Below are positions 1 to 6,323 of a DNA stretch of 6,536 nucleotides, in pieces; positions within the stretch are counted from its first letter, which is position 1; the number at the start of each line of letters is the position of its first letter. Location of the stretch: assembly GCA_016871135.1 (NCBI GenBank), contig VFZQ01000313.1, positions 1 to 6,536 of the forward strand, written 5' to 3'. A model generated the notes under the pieces. The model worked only from the letters and a program-made list of their open reading frames with translations. It had not been told where the DNA came from and did not search any database. The translations under genes were made by a program, and so were the position numbers. Origin of the DNA: Acidobacteriota bacterium. GTDB taxonomy: Bacteria > Acidobacteriota > Terriglobia > Bryobacterales > Bryobacteraceae.

Positions 1-2
1 TG

Positions 3-443
3 CGCCGGAGACGCAGCGCCGCCGAAGTGATTCGCGGCATCCGCGTGGCGGCGGGATTGCTGCTGAGCTTCGGCAACGGCGGGAAGCTGCAGTGTCGTGT
101 CGAATCGACGCTGGGTGTGCAGCATCCCGCCGCGGCGCCGTCGAGCAACGCAACGGAGACGTTGCTCGGCGGCTGGCCGGCGTATGAGTTCGGCGATGGA
201 TCGACGGCCGCGAAAGGCATCTTGCGCGGCGCGAACCGCGAACCCAAGATCCGCTTTTGGAGCCGGAGTTCGGCCGATGCGCCGAACCGCTTCAGCGTGG
301 AGTTCCAGGACGCGTTCAACGAGTATCAGCAGGATAGCCTCTCGCTGGTCGATGTCGATGACGTCGTTACGAGCGGGCAGGAGACGAGTGCGTCGCTGCC
401 CGGCTGGGACTCGCGAATTTCGATCAGGCCGCGCGGATGTTGA
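3..443 (+). CDS. Phage tail tip/hub protein, 5' portion (partial, cut by window edge, frame lost near 399)
   Basis: The frame is open from the left edge, so the true start lies outside the window; the GTG at 27 is only an internal possible start. The visible part contains GANREPKIRFWSRSS and then FSVEFQDAFNEYQQDSLSLV (about 282-344), which fits the segment of lambda J-like or GTA-type tail tip proteins that carries a conserved Asp/Asn-Tyr-Gln element before a charged strand. In that family this part forms the ring or hub at the tail tip and contacts the host surface. The frame ends at TGA 441-443, but its last dozen codons (GWDSRISIRPRGC) look like out-of-frame translation. The expected continuation, LGLANFDQAARM, is read in the next frame from about 404. 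I therefore read this and the following entry as one gene broken by a -1 shift (one base missing). Whether that is a mutation or a sequence error cannot be seen here. Confidence 0.65.
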   Translation, partial: RRRRSAAEVIRGIRVAAGLLLSFGNGGKLQCRVESTLGVQHPAAAPSSNATETLLGGWPAYEFGDGSTAAKGILRGANREPKIRFWSRSSADAPNRFSVEFQDAFNEYQQDSLSLVDVDDVVTSGQETSASLPGWDSRISIRPRGC

Positions 444-2539
444 AGCTGAACTTGCTGCGCTCGGTGAAGGGCAACTTCTACGTGCAGTTTGAAACCAGCG
501 TCCGCGGATTCGGTTTGCGGCCGGGCGATCTGATCTCGCTAACTTATGCCAAAGAGGGACTGGTGCGGCAGCCGTTCCGCGTGTTGAAGATCGCGCCGGG
601 GTTAAATTACCGGACCGCGGCGATCACGGCGCAGTGGCACGACGATAGCTGGTACGTGCAAACGGCGGGCAATGGAGCGGAGTCGACGGGGCGTCAGCCG
701 AAGTACGAACAGGGGCTGCCGAGGCCGTTGGGCGGAACCGTCATCGATAGCGACGGCATTGCGCAATTTGGCGTGACAGAGACGTATGAAGAGCAGACCG
801 ATGGATCGGCGCTGGCGCGATTGACGGTGGAATTCACCGCGCCGTCGAAGCCTTCGGCGAGCCGCGCGGGGATTCCGTTGCTGGGATTTTCGGCGCTATC
901 GCAAGGCACGGGCGGCACGTTGAAAGGCGACCAGGTGCTCTACTACGCCGTTACCGGCGTGGACTCAGACGGCGTGGAGAGCGGACTATCGTTCATCGTG
1001 CGCGCGGTGATTCCGGCGGGTACGAACACAAATACCGTCGCGCTGCAGAGCCTGAGTTTCGCTGCGAACACGGCGTCGTTTCACGTCTATCGCGGACCGA
1101 GCCCGCAAGAGTTGCATCGCATCGCTTCGGGCGTTGGCGTGTCGGCATCCTACACGGATACGGGCGCGGCGGAGGGATTGTTGTCGCCGCCGGACGAGAA
1201 CTATTCGCACGCGAATTTTCACTGGCGGTGGGAGTTGCAGGGCGCGCAGACGGCGACGATCGCCACTGCGAATACGGTGGGGAACACGACGCTCGCGATG
1301 CTCGTCAATGAGTATCGCGGGCAAGTCGTGCGGATCACCTCCGGCAAAGGCCAGGGGCAGGAACGGCGGATCGATTCGAACTCGGCGACGACTCTGGTGT
1401 TGGAACGCGATTGGTCCGTGACTCCCGACTCGACGAGCAAGTTCACGGTGGCGGAGCCGAGTTGGAATTTCGGCGCGGCGTCGACGACAAGTCCGGTGAC
1501 GTTCACGATTCCGAACCGCGAGGGCCGGACCGTACAGATCTCTGGGCGGTCAGCGAACGCAAGCGACAAGGAGTGCCCGTTCGAGCTGTGTCCGGTCACA
1601 CGCTGGCAGGTGCTGGGAGCGGCGGGGCTGTTGCTCGACGCCGATGTGCCGCCTCAGCCCTCGTTCGCGATGAAGGCGAAAGGCGACGGCACAATCACGC
1701 TGTTAGGCCTTGGCTTTCCGACCTTCGTCAACACACGGAGCATCGCAGCAGGCACACTGATCCTGCGTTACTGGGATGAGCTGCAGAGCCCGTCGACACT
1801 CACGTTGGCGGGGGCGATCGACGGAACGCGATCGACGATGACGGTGAGCGCGGCCGGTGTTGTCGCGGGCACGTATTTGCAAATCGGTGAGGAGATTGCG
1901 CGGGTCGACGCGGTGGCGGCCGGCGGCACGCTGCTGTCGATCACACGTGGCTCACACGGAACGACGGCGGGCGCGCACGCGACGGGAGACATTGTCTACA
2001 CGCTGCAATCGCATACCGAGATCGTTCCGTTTTCGCGGGACTTCTTCGGCTCGCCGGCAAGCGGCTCATTCAGCTACACCGTGTTCCTTCCGAACGCGCG
2101 CGTGGGCGGCGCCGACCTGTTCGTCACGAATGCGTGGGGCAATAGCCCGGTCGATCAGCGGCACTTCACGGGCACAACCGACTACGGCTTACGCACAATC
2201 AATGGCGGCCAGTTGAATTTGCAGGTCGAAGGGTATCTGGCGATCGAAGACGACGCGGTTCCTCCGATCTCGATCGAGAGCTACTTGTCGATGCAAGACA
2301 TATTTGCGGTTGTCAGCGAGGCGCCGACCGAAATTCCGGTGGTGCTGCGACTGCGGCAGGACAACGATGAAATTTGCACGCTGACGATTCCGGTCAACGC
2401 GGCGATTTCAAATGTTGTCGATGGATTCGGGCTGGCGCCGTTGCGCGCGGGCTCGCTATTGCGGCTGGACATTTTGTCGGTTGGCCAGACAGCCACGTCG
2501 ACACCAGGCGCCGATTTAACCGTAACGATTCGACTGTAA
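437..2539 (+). CDS. Phage tail tip/fibre protein with FN3-like and adhesin-like modules (700 aa, continuation of the upstream frame)
   Basis: ATG 437 is the first start in this frame, but the frame is already open and meaningful from about 404 (LGLANFDQAARM), so this is probably the downstream part of a longer protein. Residues 1-75 complete the tail tip domain (RPGDLISL at 28-35, DDSWY at 69-73). Residues about 130-245 are FN3-like, with VLYYAVTGVDSDGVESG at 167-183 and FHVYRG after it. Residues about 295-345 form a small beta module (GQVVRITSGKGQGQERRI). C380 and C385 flank PFEL. ITRGSHGTTAGAHATGD (502-518) is a module that recurs in tail proteins. The C-terminus ends in a beta-sandwich strand, DLTVTIRL. 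The likely role is structural, at the tail tip or as a receptor-binding fibre. No enzymatic motif, signal peptide or membrane segment is visible. No Shine-Dalgarno site precedes 437. The ATG overlaps the upstream TGA (ATGTTGA), so reinitiation is possible if the frameshift is real. The next gene begins 5 bases after the stop. Confidence 0.75.
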   Translation: MLKLNLLRSVKGNFYVQFETSVRGFGLRPGDLISLTYAKEGLVRQPFRVLKIAPGLNYRTAAITAQWHDDSWYVQTAGNGAESTGRQPKYEQGLPRPLGGTVIDSDGIAQFGVTETYEEQTDGSALARLTVEFTAPSKPSASRAGIPLLGFSALSQGTGGTLKGDQVLYYAVTGVDSDGVESGLSFIVRAVIPAGTNTNTVALQSLSFAANTASFHVYRGPSPQELHRIASGVGVSASYTDTGAAEGLLSPPDENYSHANFHWRWELQGAQTATIATANTVGNTTLAMLVNEYRGQVVRITSGKGQGQERRIDSNSATTLVLERDWSVTPDSTSKFTVAEPSWNFGAASTTSPVTFTIPNREGRTVQISGRSANASDKECPFELCPVTRWQVLGAAGLLLDADVPPQPSFAMKAKGDGTITLLGLGFPTFVNTRSIAAGTLILRYWDELQSPSTLTLAGAIDGTRSTMTVSAAGVVAGTYLQIGEEIARVDAVAAGGTLLSITRGSHGTTAGAHATGDIVYTLQSHTEIVPFSRDFFGSPASGSFSYTVFLPNARVGGADLFVTNAWGNSPVDQRHFTGTTDYGLRTINGGQLNLQVEGYLAIEDDAVPPISIESYLSMQDIFAVVSEAPTEIPVVLRLRQDNDEICTLTIPVNAAISNVVDGFGLAPLRAGSLLRLDILSVGQTATSTPGADLTVTIRL

Positions 2540-2544
2540 CGACC

Positions 2545-5277
2545 ATGCCTGAAACACTAGAAAAACTTCGGCCAGACCGCGATCTGCAGGTCTATTTCGA
2601 ACGCCCCTCGGCGATTGCCGCGATGAGCGGGGCGAGTCCCACCGGCTTCACGGCCAGTGGGACGTGGCGCCAGCAGTTTGACTGGTGCGTCATCGAGTGG
2701 AATCGCGACAACGTGTTTGAACATCCGCTGTTCCGCTCGCTGCCGGACGGAGATCTGAGCGGGCTGACACTCACCTACGAAGAGACACGCGATAACTGCA
2801 TTCCGATGGACTCGGATCTCTATCCGACCGTCGATTGGCCGTACCTGCGTTTGTGGGTCGACGCGGCCGGCGTCGAGACGTTTCATCAGGTGCCGCTCGC
2901 AAACTACGCGGTGCCAATTGTGGGATCGTATATTCCCGCGACGGCGTCGTTCGAGTTGAAGGGCTCGATCACGGTAGGCGACTACGTCGGCTTGGCGTGG
3001 CTCTCGGAGCACTATACACACGAGTGCATCGCCGGAGATACTCTTTCGACGGTGGCCGCCGCAATCGCGGGGTACGTCAACACGTTCTCAACAAACATGA
3101 CTGCGGCGTCGAGCGGGGCTGTCGTCACGCTGACTTATACAGGCGCGTTAGGCGCGAACGGGAACAAGGTGGGCGCGTACGGACAGGTGGATGGCGCACG
3201 CACCGAGTATTGGGATGTGTGGCACAAGACGTTCAGCGGAGGCGTCTCGCCGTCAAAGTGGCGCGTCACCCTTCCGTTCAATGCTCTTGTCGATCGCAAC
3301 ACCGTGACGGTGCCGACAAACAAAGTGCGCAAGATGCGCTGGACGTACGCGGCGGCGATGCAGACTGGCGCGTATCAACGCAGCGAGTTCGAGGCGGTGG
3401 TGTCGAACTGGACTGTGACGGGGACCAATCGCGCGTATCGAGTGGCCGGGCCAGGCAGCCGGAGGATCGAAGACAACGCGAAGAAGGCGAGTTACTACGG
3501 TTCGAACTGGGCGGCGACGAAGGGGAATTTTTCAGGCGGGACGATCCGGTGGACCGGCACCTATGGCGATAGCGTAACGATCCCGTATCGTTGCCCGCAG
3601 AATCACGAGTTGTATTTGGGCACGCGTTTGTTGACCGCGGGCGCCGATATCGCACTGCGGGTCGACAACGAAACACCGCGGGTGATTTCGTTGCGTGCCA
3701 ATGGCGAAGACACGTTGATGCGTGTTCCGCTGGGCGCCTACGGACCGGGCGAACACACGGTGTTGATCTCGCACAACGGACCGTCTGGGAACGCGTTTTA
3801 TTTCGACTTCCTCGAAGTGGCGATTCCGGCGACGACCGTGTCGAATCAGGTGATCGAACCAAAGGTCACGCTGGCCACCGACTGGGATACCGATCACTCG
3901 CTTGCAGTGCCGGCCGAGCGAACGGCGTGGATGATATATTCGCTCGGATTCCACGGGCGCGTGAATCACTATGTCGGCGCGTTGATTTTCTACGAGATGT
4001 ACCGGCAGGGGCACGTCTACGCGAGCGCGCATATCGATTTCGCGGGAACGCCCACGCCGAGCGCGTCGACGACGATCACAATCGGCAGCGCGGCGAATCC
4101 GGGCGCGGCGTTGAATGTCACCCATTTGAACTTGTTTGGCGATACGGCGGAGACAATTGCGAAGGCCTTTGAGTTGGAGTTCAATCGTGGTTATACAGGG
4201 ATTCGCGCGGAAGCGACAGGGACGCGGCTGACGATCTTCGCGCGCGCGATGGGGTTGATCGGCGAAGACATCACGATCGCGGCGACGCCTGCTTCCGGTG
4301 CGTTTTCGGCAACGCGTTCGGCTGCAAATCTGACTGGGGCTGTCAACGGCGAATGGCGAACCGATCTAACGGCGAATCCGAGGATCAATCGGGCGTGCCG
4401 GGACTGGTCTCGGAAGTTCTACGATGCGTGTAAGGCCTATGGCCTCGACATGACCGCGGCGTTTTCGCTGGAGCTGCAACACGGCGATCCGTCGGAAGCG
4501 GCGGGCATCGCCCAGCGATATTCGAACGGAGATCCGTGTCTGCTGAATACGCCTGCGTTGCAGACGAACTTTTCGCCAGCGAGCATCGCGTACTGGAAAA
4601 AGGTGCATCTTGAAATGGCCGATATTCTGGCGGCGGCTGGGTATGTCCCTTATCTGCAATTCGGCGAAGTGCAGTGGTGGTATTTCCCGAACATGCTGCC
4701 GGGGATGACGCCGATCAGCATGCCTTACTACGATCAGTACACGAAGGACCAGTTTCAGGCGGCGCATGGATTTCCACTGCGGTTCATCGGCAATAACACG
4801 GTCGCCCCGGCGGCGTTCCCGGAAGAGGGGGCGTTTCTGCCGTCGCTGATCGGGGCTTTCACCGATGCGATTCGCGCGCACGTGCTGGCGACGCATCCGA
4901 ATTGCCGGTTTGAAGTGCTGTATCCGACCGATGTCAACGACACAGCGTGGGGACATGTCGTCAACTACCCGGACGCGGCGTGGACGCCGGAGAAGCTGGA
5001 CTGTCTGAAGACGGAGAGCTTCAGCTTTACCTTCGCGCGAGATTTGAACAAGTCGAAGTACTCGATTGAATACCCGGCGTCGAAGGGCTTTGCTAAGACA
5101 AAGGCCGCGTTTCTGGTAGGGCCAGGCGATTCGTCGACGACGTGGCAGAAAGAGGCACGGATGGCGAAGGCAAGGAATGTAGAGTCGACTGTGCTATTCG
5201 CGCTCGATCAGTTCTGTTTGATTGGGTATCCGGTGCCGTTTTGGAGAGGCCTGCGGAAGGGACGGAGGCTGGGGTAG
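2545..5277 (+). CDS. Large phage tail protein with TIM-barrel-like C-terminal region (910 aa)
   Basis: ATG 2545 follows the previous stop by 5 bases. The same frame is open back to about 2374, but that stretch lies inside the previous gene. The N-terminal region (1-160) is rich in Trp and acidic residues (FDWCVIEWNRDNVFEHP, DLYPTVDWPYLRLW) and looks like a beta-sandwich structural domain. A GDT module follows at about 162-234, then more beta structure to about 440. From DWDTDHSLAVPAERTAWM onward the pattern alternates strands and helices, as in a TIM barrel, with a second GDT module (532-600) inserted. Candidate carbohydrate-facing acids are E643 (FSLELQHG), E708 (FGEVQWWYFP), D730 (YYDQY), E790 and D796. 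The aromatic cluster WWYF (711-714) would suit sugar binding. GTA gp15-like and 'non-contractile tail sheath' proteins combine tail domains with TIM barrels, and I suspect this family from memory. Catalysis is unproven: the barrel may be purely structural. No signal peptide or membrane segment is seen. Confidence 0.75.
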   Translation: MPETLEKLRPDRDLQVYFERPSAIAAMSGASPTGFTASGTWRQQFDWCVIEWNRDNVFEHPLFRSLPDGDLSGLTLTYEETRDNCIPMDSDLYPTVDWPYLRLWVDAAGVETFHQVPLANYAVPIVGSYIPATASFELKGSITVGDYVGLAWLSEHYTHECIAGDTLSTVAAAIAGYVNTFSTNMTAASSGAVVTLTYTGALGANGNKVGAYGQVDGARTEYWDVWHKTFSGGVSPSKWRVTLPFNALVDRNTVTVPTNKVRKMRWTYAAAMQTGAYQRSEFEAVVSNWTVTGTNRAYRVAGPGSRRIEDNAKKASYYGSNWAATKGNFSGGTIRWTGTYGDSVTIPYRCPQNHELYLGTRLLTAGADIALRVDNETPRVISLRANGEDTLMRVPLGAYGPGEHTVLISHNGPSGNAFYFDFLEVAIPATTVSNQVIEPKVTLATDWDTDHSLAVPAERTAWMIYSLGFHGRVNHYVGALIFYEMYRQGHVYASAHIDFAGTPTPSASTTITIGSAANPGAALNVTHLNLFGDTAETIAKAFELEFNRGYTGIRAEATGTRLTIFARAMGLIGEDITIAATPASGAFSATRSAANLTGAVNGEWRTDLTANPRINRACRDWSRKFYDACKAYGLDMTAAFSLELQHGDPSEAAGIAQRYSNGDPCLLNTPALQTNFSPASIAYWKKVHLEMADILAAAGYVPYLQFGEVQWWYFPNMLPGMTPISMPYYDQYTKDQFQAAHGFPLRFIGNNTVAPAAFPEEGAFLPSLIGAFTDAIRAHVLATHPNCRFEVLYPTDVNDTAWGHVVNYPDAAWTPEKLDCLKTESFSFTFARDLNKSKYSIEYPASKGFAKTKAAFLVGPGDSSTTWQKEARMAKARNVESTVLFALDQFCLIGYPVPFWRGLRKGRRLG

Positions 5278-5288
5278 AGTGATATTGG

Positions 5289-5879
5289 ATGGTCCAGCTA
5301 TTGGACCGGCGCGAGGACAAAGTTGTCGAGGCGAGCCTTCGTCTCGACATGCAGCCGGTGGACTTAATTCGAGCCGAGGAGAGTTGGCGGCGATATCGCG
5401 ACCGCCTATTGCGTTTGTCGGCGGAGCACTCGCATTGGGACTGGTCGATGAAGTCCTCGGACTTGGTGTTCGGGCCGTACCGATGCGTTGGCATCGTTCA
5501 CAAGCGGGCTGTGCAGGGCTTGATGATGGTCGGATGGAGCGGGTACAAAGGGCGGTCGTTGAAGCATCGAGACGAACAGATCCTATATGTGAAGTACTTG
5601 GAAACGGCGCCTTGGAACCTGAGAGAGTTCGCGGGTGATCGCATCCGATACGCCGGAGTCGGCACGGCGCTGTTGCGAGAAGCAGTTCTGATGTCGATGA
5701 GATTAGGCATGCACAGGCGGCTCGGGCTTCACTCGTTGCCGCAGGCGGAGAGGTTCTACGACCGGTTCATGGATGACCTTGGCCTCGACTGGAACGTGGA
5801 GAACCTGCGTCTGTTCGAACTGCCGCAAGAAAAGGCGTTGAAATATATTGCGGATAGTTTTGTTCAAGAAGAGGGGTGA
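5289..5879 (+). CDS. GNAT-family N-acetyltransferase-like protein (196 aa)
   Basis: The fold signature is good. Strand ILYVKYLETAPWN (98-110) precedes the acetyl-CoA pyrophosphate loop R120-Y-A-G123-V-G125-T, which matches the R/Q-x-x-G-x-G/A consensus. The long helix LLREAVLMSMRLGM and the late HSLPQAERFYDRF (148-160) follow, as in GNAT motif B. Such enzymes transfer acetyl from acetyl-CoA to an amine; the substrate here cannot be told. The start is nearly forced: an in-frame TGA sits at 5280-5282, so ATG 5289 is the first available, with ATG 5349 (residue 21) as the alternative. It begins 11 bases after the tail gene stop without a clear Shine-Dalgarno site, so it is probably translated by coupling within the tail operon. 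The place in the operon suggests modification of a virion or host protein, but this is inference. Confidence 0.75.
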   Translation: MVQLLDRREDKVVEASLRLDMQPVDLIRAEESWRRYRDRLLRLSAEHSHWDWSMKSSDLVFGPYRCVGIVHKRAVQGLMMVGWSGYKGRSLKHRDEQILYVKYLETAPWNLREFAGDRIRYAGVGTALLREAVLMSMRLGMHRRLGLHSLPQAERFYDRFMDDLGLDWNVENLRLFELPQEKALKYIADSFVQEEG

Positions 5880-5896
5880 AGGGACGATAAGGTAGT

Positions 5897-6073
5897 ATGG
5901 AGATGGAATTAGAGATGGAGAAGATGAAACCGGCCAAACTACCCGAACCGGCCATCCGGCGCCTTGCGGCGCTGGAAGATGGCTGTTCGATTCGCGCAGG
6001 CAGTCTGAACGGTGTCTTCGCCAAGCCGGGCAAGCGCGCTCCCAAACGCCTGACCGCCAAGTCGACCCGCTAG
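5897..6073 (+). CDS. Small basic protein of unknown function (58 aa)
   Basis: I do not recognise this protein. The frame opens 17 bases after the acetyltransferase and runs ATG 5897 to TAG 6071-6073. It offers four in-frame ATG codons (5897, 5903, 5915, 5924) because of the run MEMELEMEKM. The rest is Pro-, Lys- and Arg-rich (KPAKLPEPAIRRLAALEDG, then a C-terminus with eight Lys/Arg in about 16 residues), suggesting a nucleic-acid- or membrane-contacting tail or a disordered peptide. AAGG at 5889-5892 lies 4 bases before ATG 5897, and GGAG at 5917-5920 lies 3 bases before ATG 5924. Neither spacing is ideal. Codon choice (many GCC, CGC, AAG) resembles real coding sequence. There is no signal peptide, helix-turn-helix or metal motif. 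It could be the last gene of the tail operon, a host orphan, or chance. Confidence 0.5.
   Translation: MEMELEMEKMKPAKLPEPAIRRLAALEDGCSIRAGSLNGVFAKPGKRAPKRLTAKSTR
5900..5919 (+). repeat. Short direct repeat GAGATGGA (two copies)
   Basis: GAGATGGA occurs at 5900-5907 and 5912-5919, separated by ATTA. It produces the MEMELEME run at the start of the 58-residue frame and the cluster of alternative ATG codons. The simplest reading is a small tandem slip duplication; no regulatory role is evident. Confidence 0.5.
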
Positions 6074-6080
6074 CCGGGTC
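6064..6080 (+). terminator. Weak hairpin at the end of the small gene (possible operon end)
   Basis: GACCCG (6064-6069) and CGGGTC (6075-6080) form a perfect 6-bp stem with a 5-base loop that contains the TAG stop of the 58-residue frame. The sequence after it (TAATCCACC) has no T-run, so intrinsic termination would be inefficient. It is nevertheless the only strong stem between the phage-like genes and the ilv promoter. Confidence 0.3.
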
Positions 6081-6117
6081 TAATCCACCTATTTGACGAT
6101 TTTATAGCGCCGCGATC

Positions 6118-6146
6118 TTGCATTTGGTCCGCTTCTAGCCTAGACT
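6118..6146 (+). promoter_or_regulatory. Candidate sigma-70-type promoter of the ilv leader
   Basis: TTGCAT (6118-6123), a 17-base spacer, then TAGACT (6141-6146), which fits the TANNNT form of the -10 element. Transcription would begin near 6152-6154, at the GTG of the leader peptide. The -35 match is only moderate (3 of 6). The placement is supported mainly by the attenuator downstream, which requires a start close to 6150. A 5-1-5 inverted repeat (TCTAG-C-CTAGA, 6134-6144) overlaps the -10 box. Confidence 0.5.
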
Positions 6147-6152
6147 CAAAGA

Positions 6153-6284
6153 GTGAGTGTTGATCGCACCCTTAGTCTGCCCGTGGCCATCGGCCAGGGT
6201 GTTGTGCGTCCGCTCGTAGTATCCGGCATTATTCCTCTCGTAGTAGTAGGAATTATTGGGGTAACCGTAACAGGTCCCGCCTGA
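6153..6284 (+). CDS. ilv operon leader (attenuator) peptide, 43 aa
   Basis: The frame runs from GTG 6153 to TGA 6282-6284, and an in-frame TAG at 6141-6143 bounds the start. Of 43 residues, 11 are Val, 5 Ile and 4 Leu, concentrated in VVRPLVVSGIIPLVVVGII (residues 17-35) and VTV just after it. These are the three products of the pathway that ilvB begins, as in known ilvB, ilvGMEDA and leu leader peptides. The peptide should have no function of its own; the speed of its translation reports the supply of charged Val, Ile and Leu tRNAs. Its stop codon lies inside the antiterminator 5' arm, so a ribosome that finishes the peptide blocks the antiterminator. No Shine-Dalgarno site precedes the GTG, which begins 6 bases after the likely -10 box, so it may be translated as a leaderless message. 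GTG 6183 or 6204 would be shorter alternatives that keep the control codons. Confidence 0.82.
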   Translation: MSVDRTLSLPVAIGQGVVRPLVVSGIIPLVVVGIIGVTVTGPA

Positions 6285-6301
6285 GTGGCACCGGAATAAT
6301 G
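6227..6301 (+). promoter_or_regulatory. Possible early leader helix (CATTATTCC with GGAATAATG)
   Basis: CATTATTCC (6227-6235) and GGAATAATG (6293-6301) are perfect 9-base complements. The 5' arm covers Ile codons 26-27 of the leader, and the 3' arm lies in the loop between the two antiterminator arms. It may act as a protector or pause helix that a translating ribosome opens, but it is AT-rich, long-range and could be incidental. Confidence 0.35.
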
Positions 6302-6323
6302 GTATAGAAGCCACCGGCGGGAC
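6274..6323 (+). promoter_or_regulatory. Antiterminator hairpin of the ilv attenuator
   Basis: GTCCCGCC (6274-6281) pairs perfectly with GGCGGGAC (6316-6323). The helix continues with GTGGC (6285-6289) against GCCAC (6310-6314), separated by an internal loop of TGA opposite a single C. The total is 13 pairs closing a 20-base loop. The unpaired TGA is the leader peptide stop codon. The 3' arm uses 6310-6318, which is also the 5' arm of the terminator, so the two structures exclude each other. A ribosome stalled on Val/Ile codons at 6240-6257 would leave 6274 onward free. One at the stop codon would cover it. Confidence 0.8.

Noticed and set aside
396..410. Programmed -1 ribosomal frameshift site
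   Set aside because: No X XXY YYZ heptamer in the right frame and no obvious downstream stimulatory structure; tail frameshifting is known for tail chaperones, not for this family.
97..492. 131-residue plus-strand frame overlapping the tail tip gene
   Set aside because: Arg/Ser-rich low-complexity translation typical of the wrong frame in GC-rich DNA; the other frames hold recognisable tail sequence.
2835..3572. 245-residue plus-strand frame inside the 910-residue gene
   Set aside because: Arg/Gly/Val-rich shadow frame with no start signal; the tail protein frame is continuous and structured across it.
3278..4125. Long minus-strand frames opposite the tail protein
   Set aside because: Extremely Arg-, Ser- and Pro-rich composition and full overlap with a convincing plus-strand gene.
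6093..6108. TTGACG (6093-6098) followed by TATAGC (6103-6108) as a promoter
   Set aside because: Only 4 bases separate the two, and no acceptable -10 box lies 16-18 bases after TTGACG. TTGCAT-17-TAGACT fits better and sits at the right distance from the leader.
6134..6144. TCTAG-C-CTAGA inverted repeat as an operator
   Set aside because: Only 5 bases per arm and overlapping the -10 box; too short to support a repressor site without other copies.
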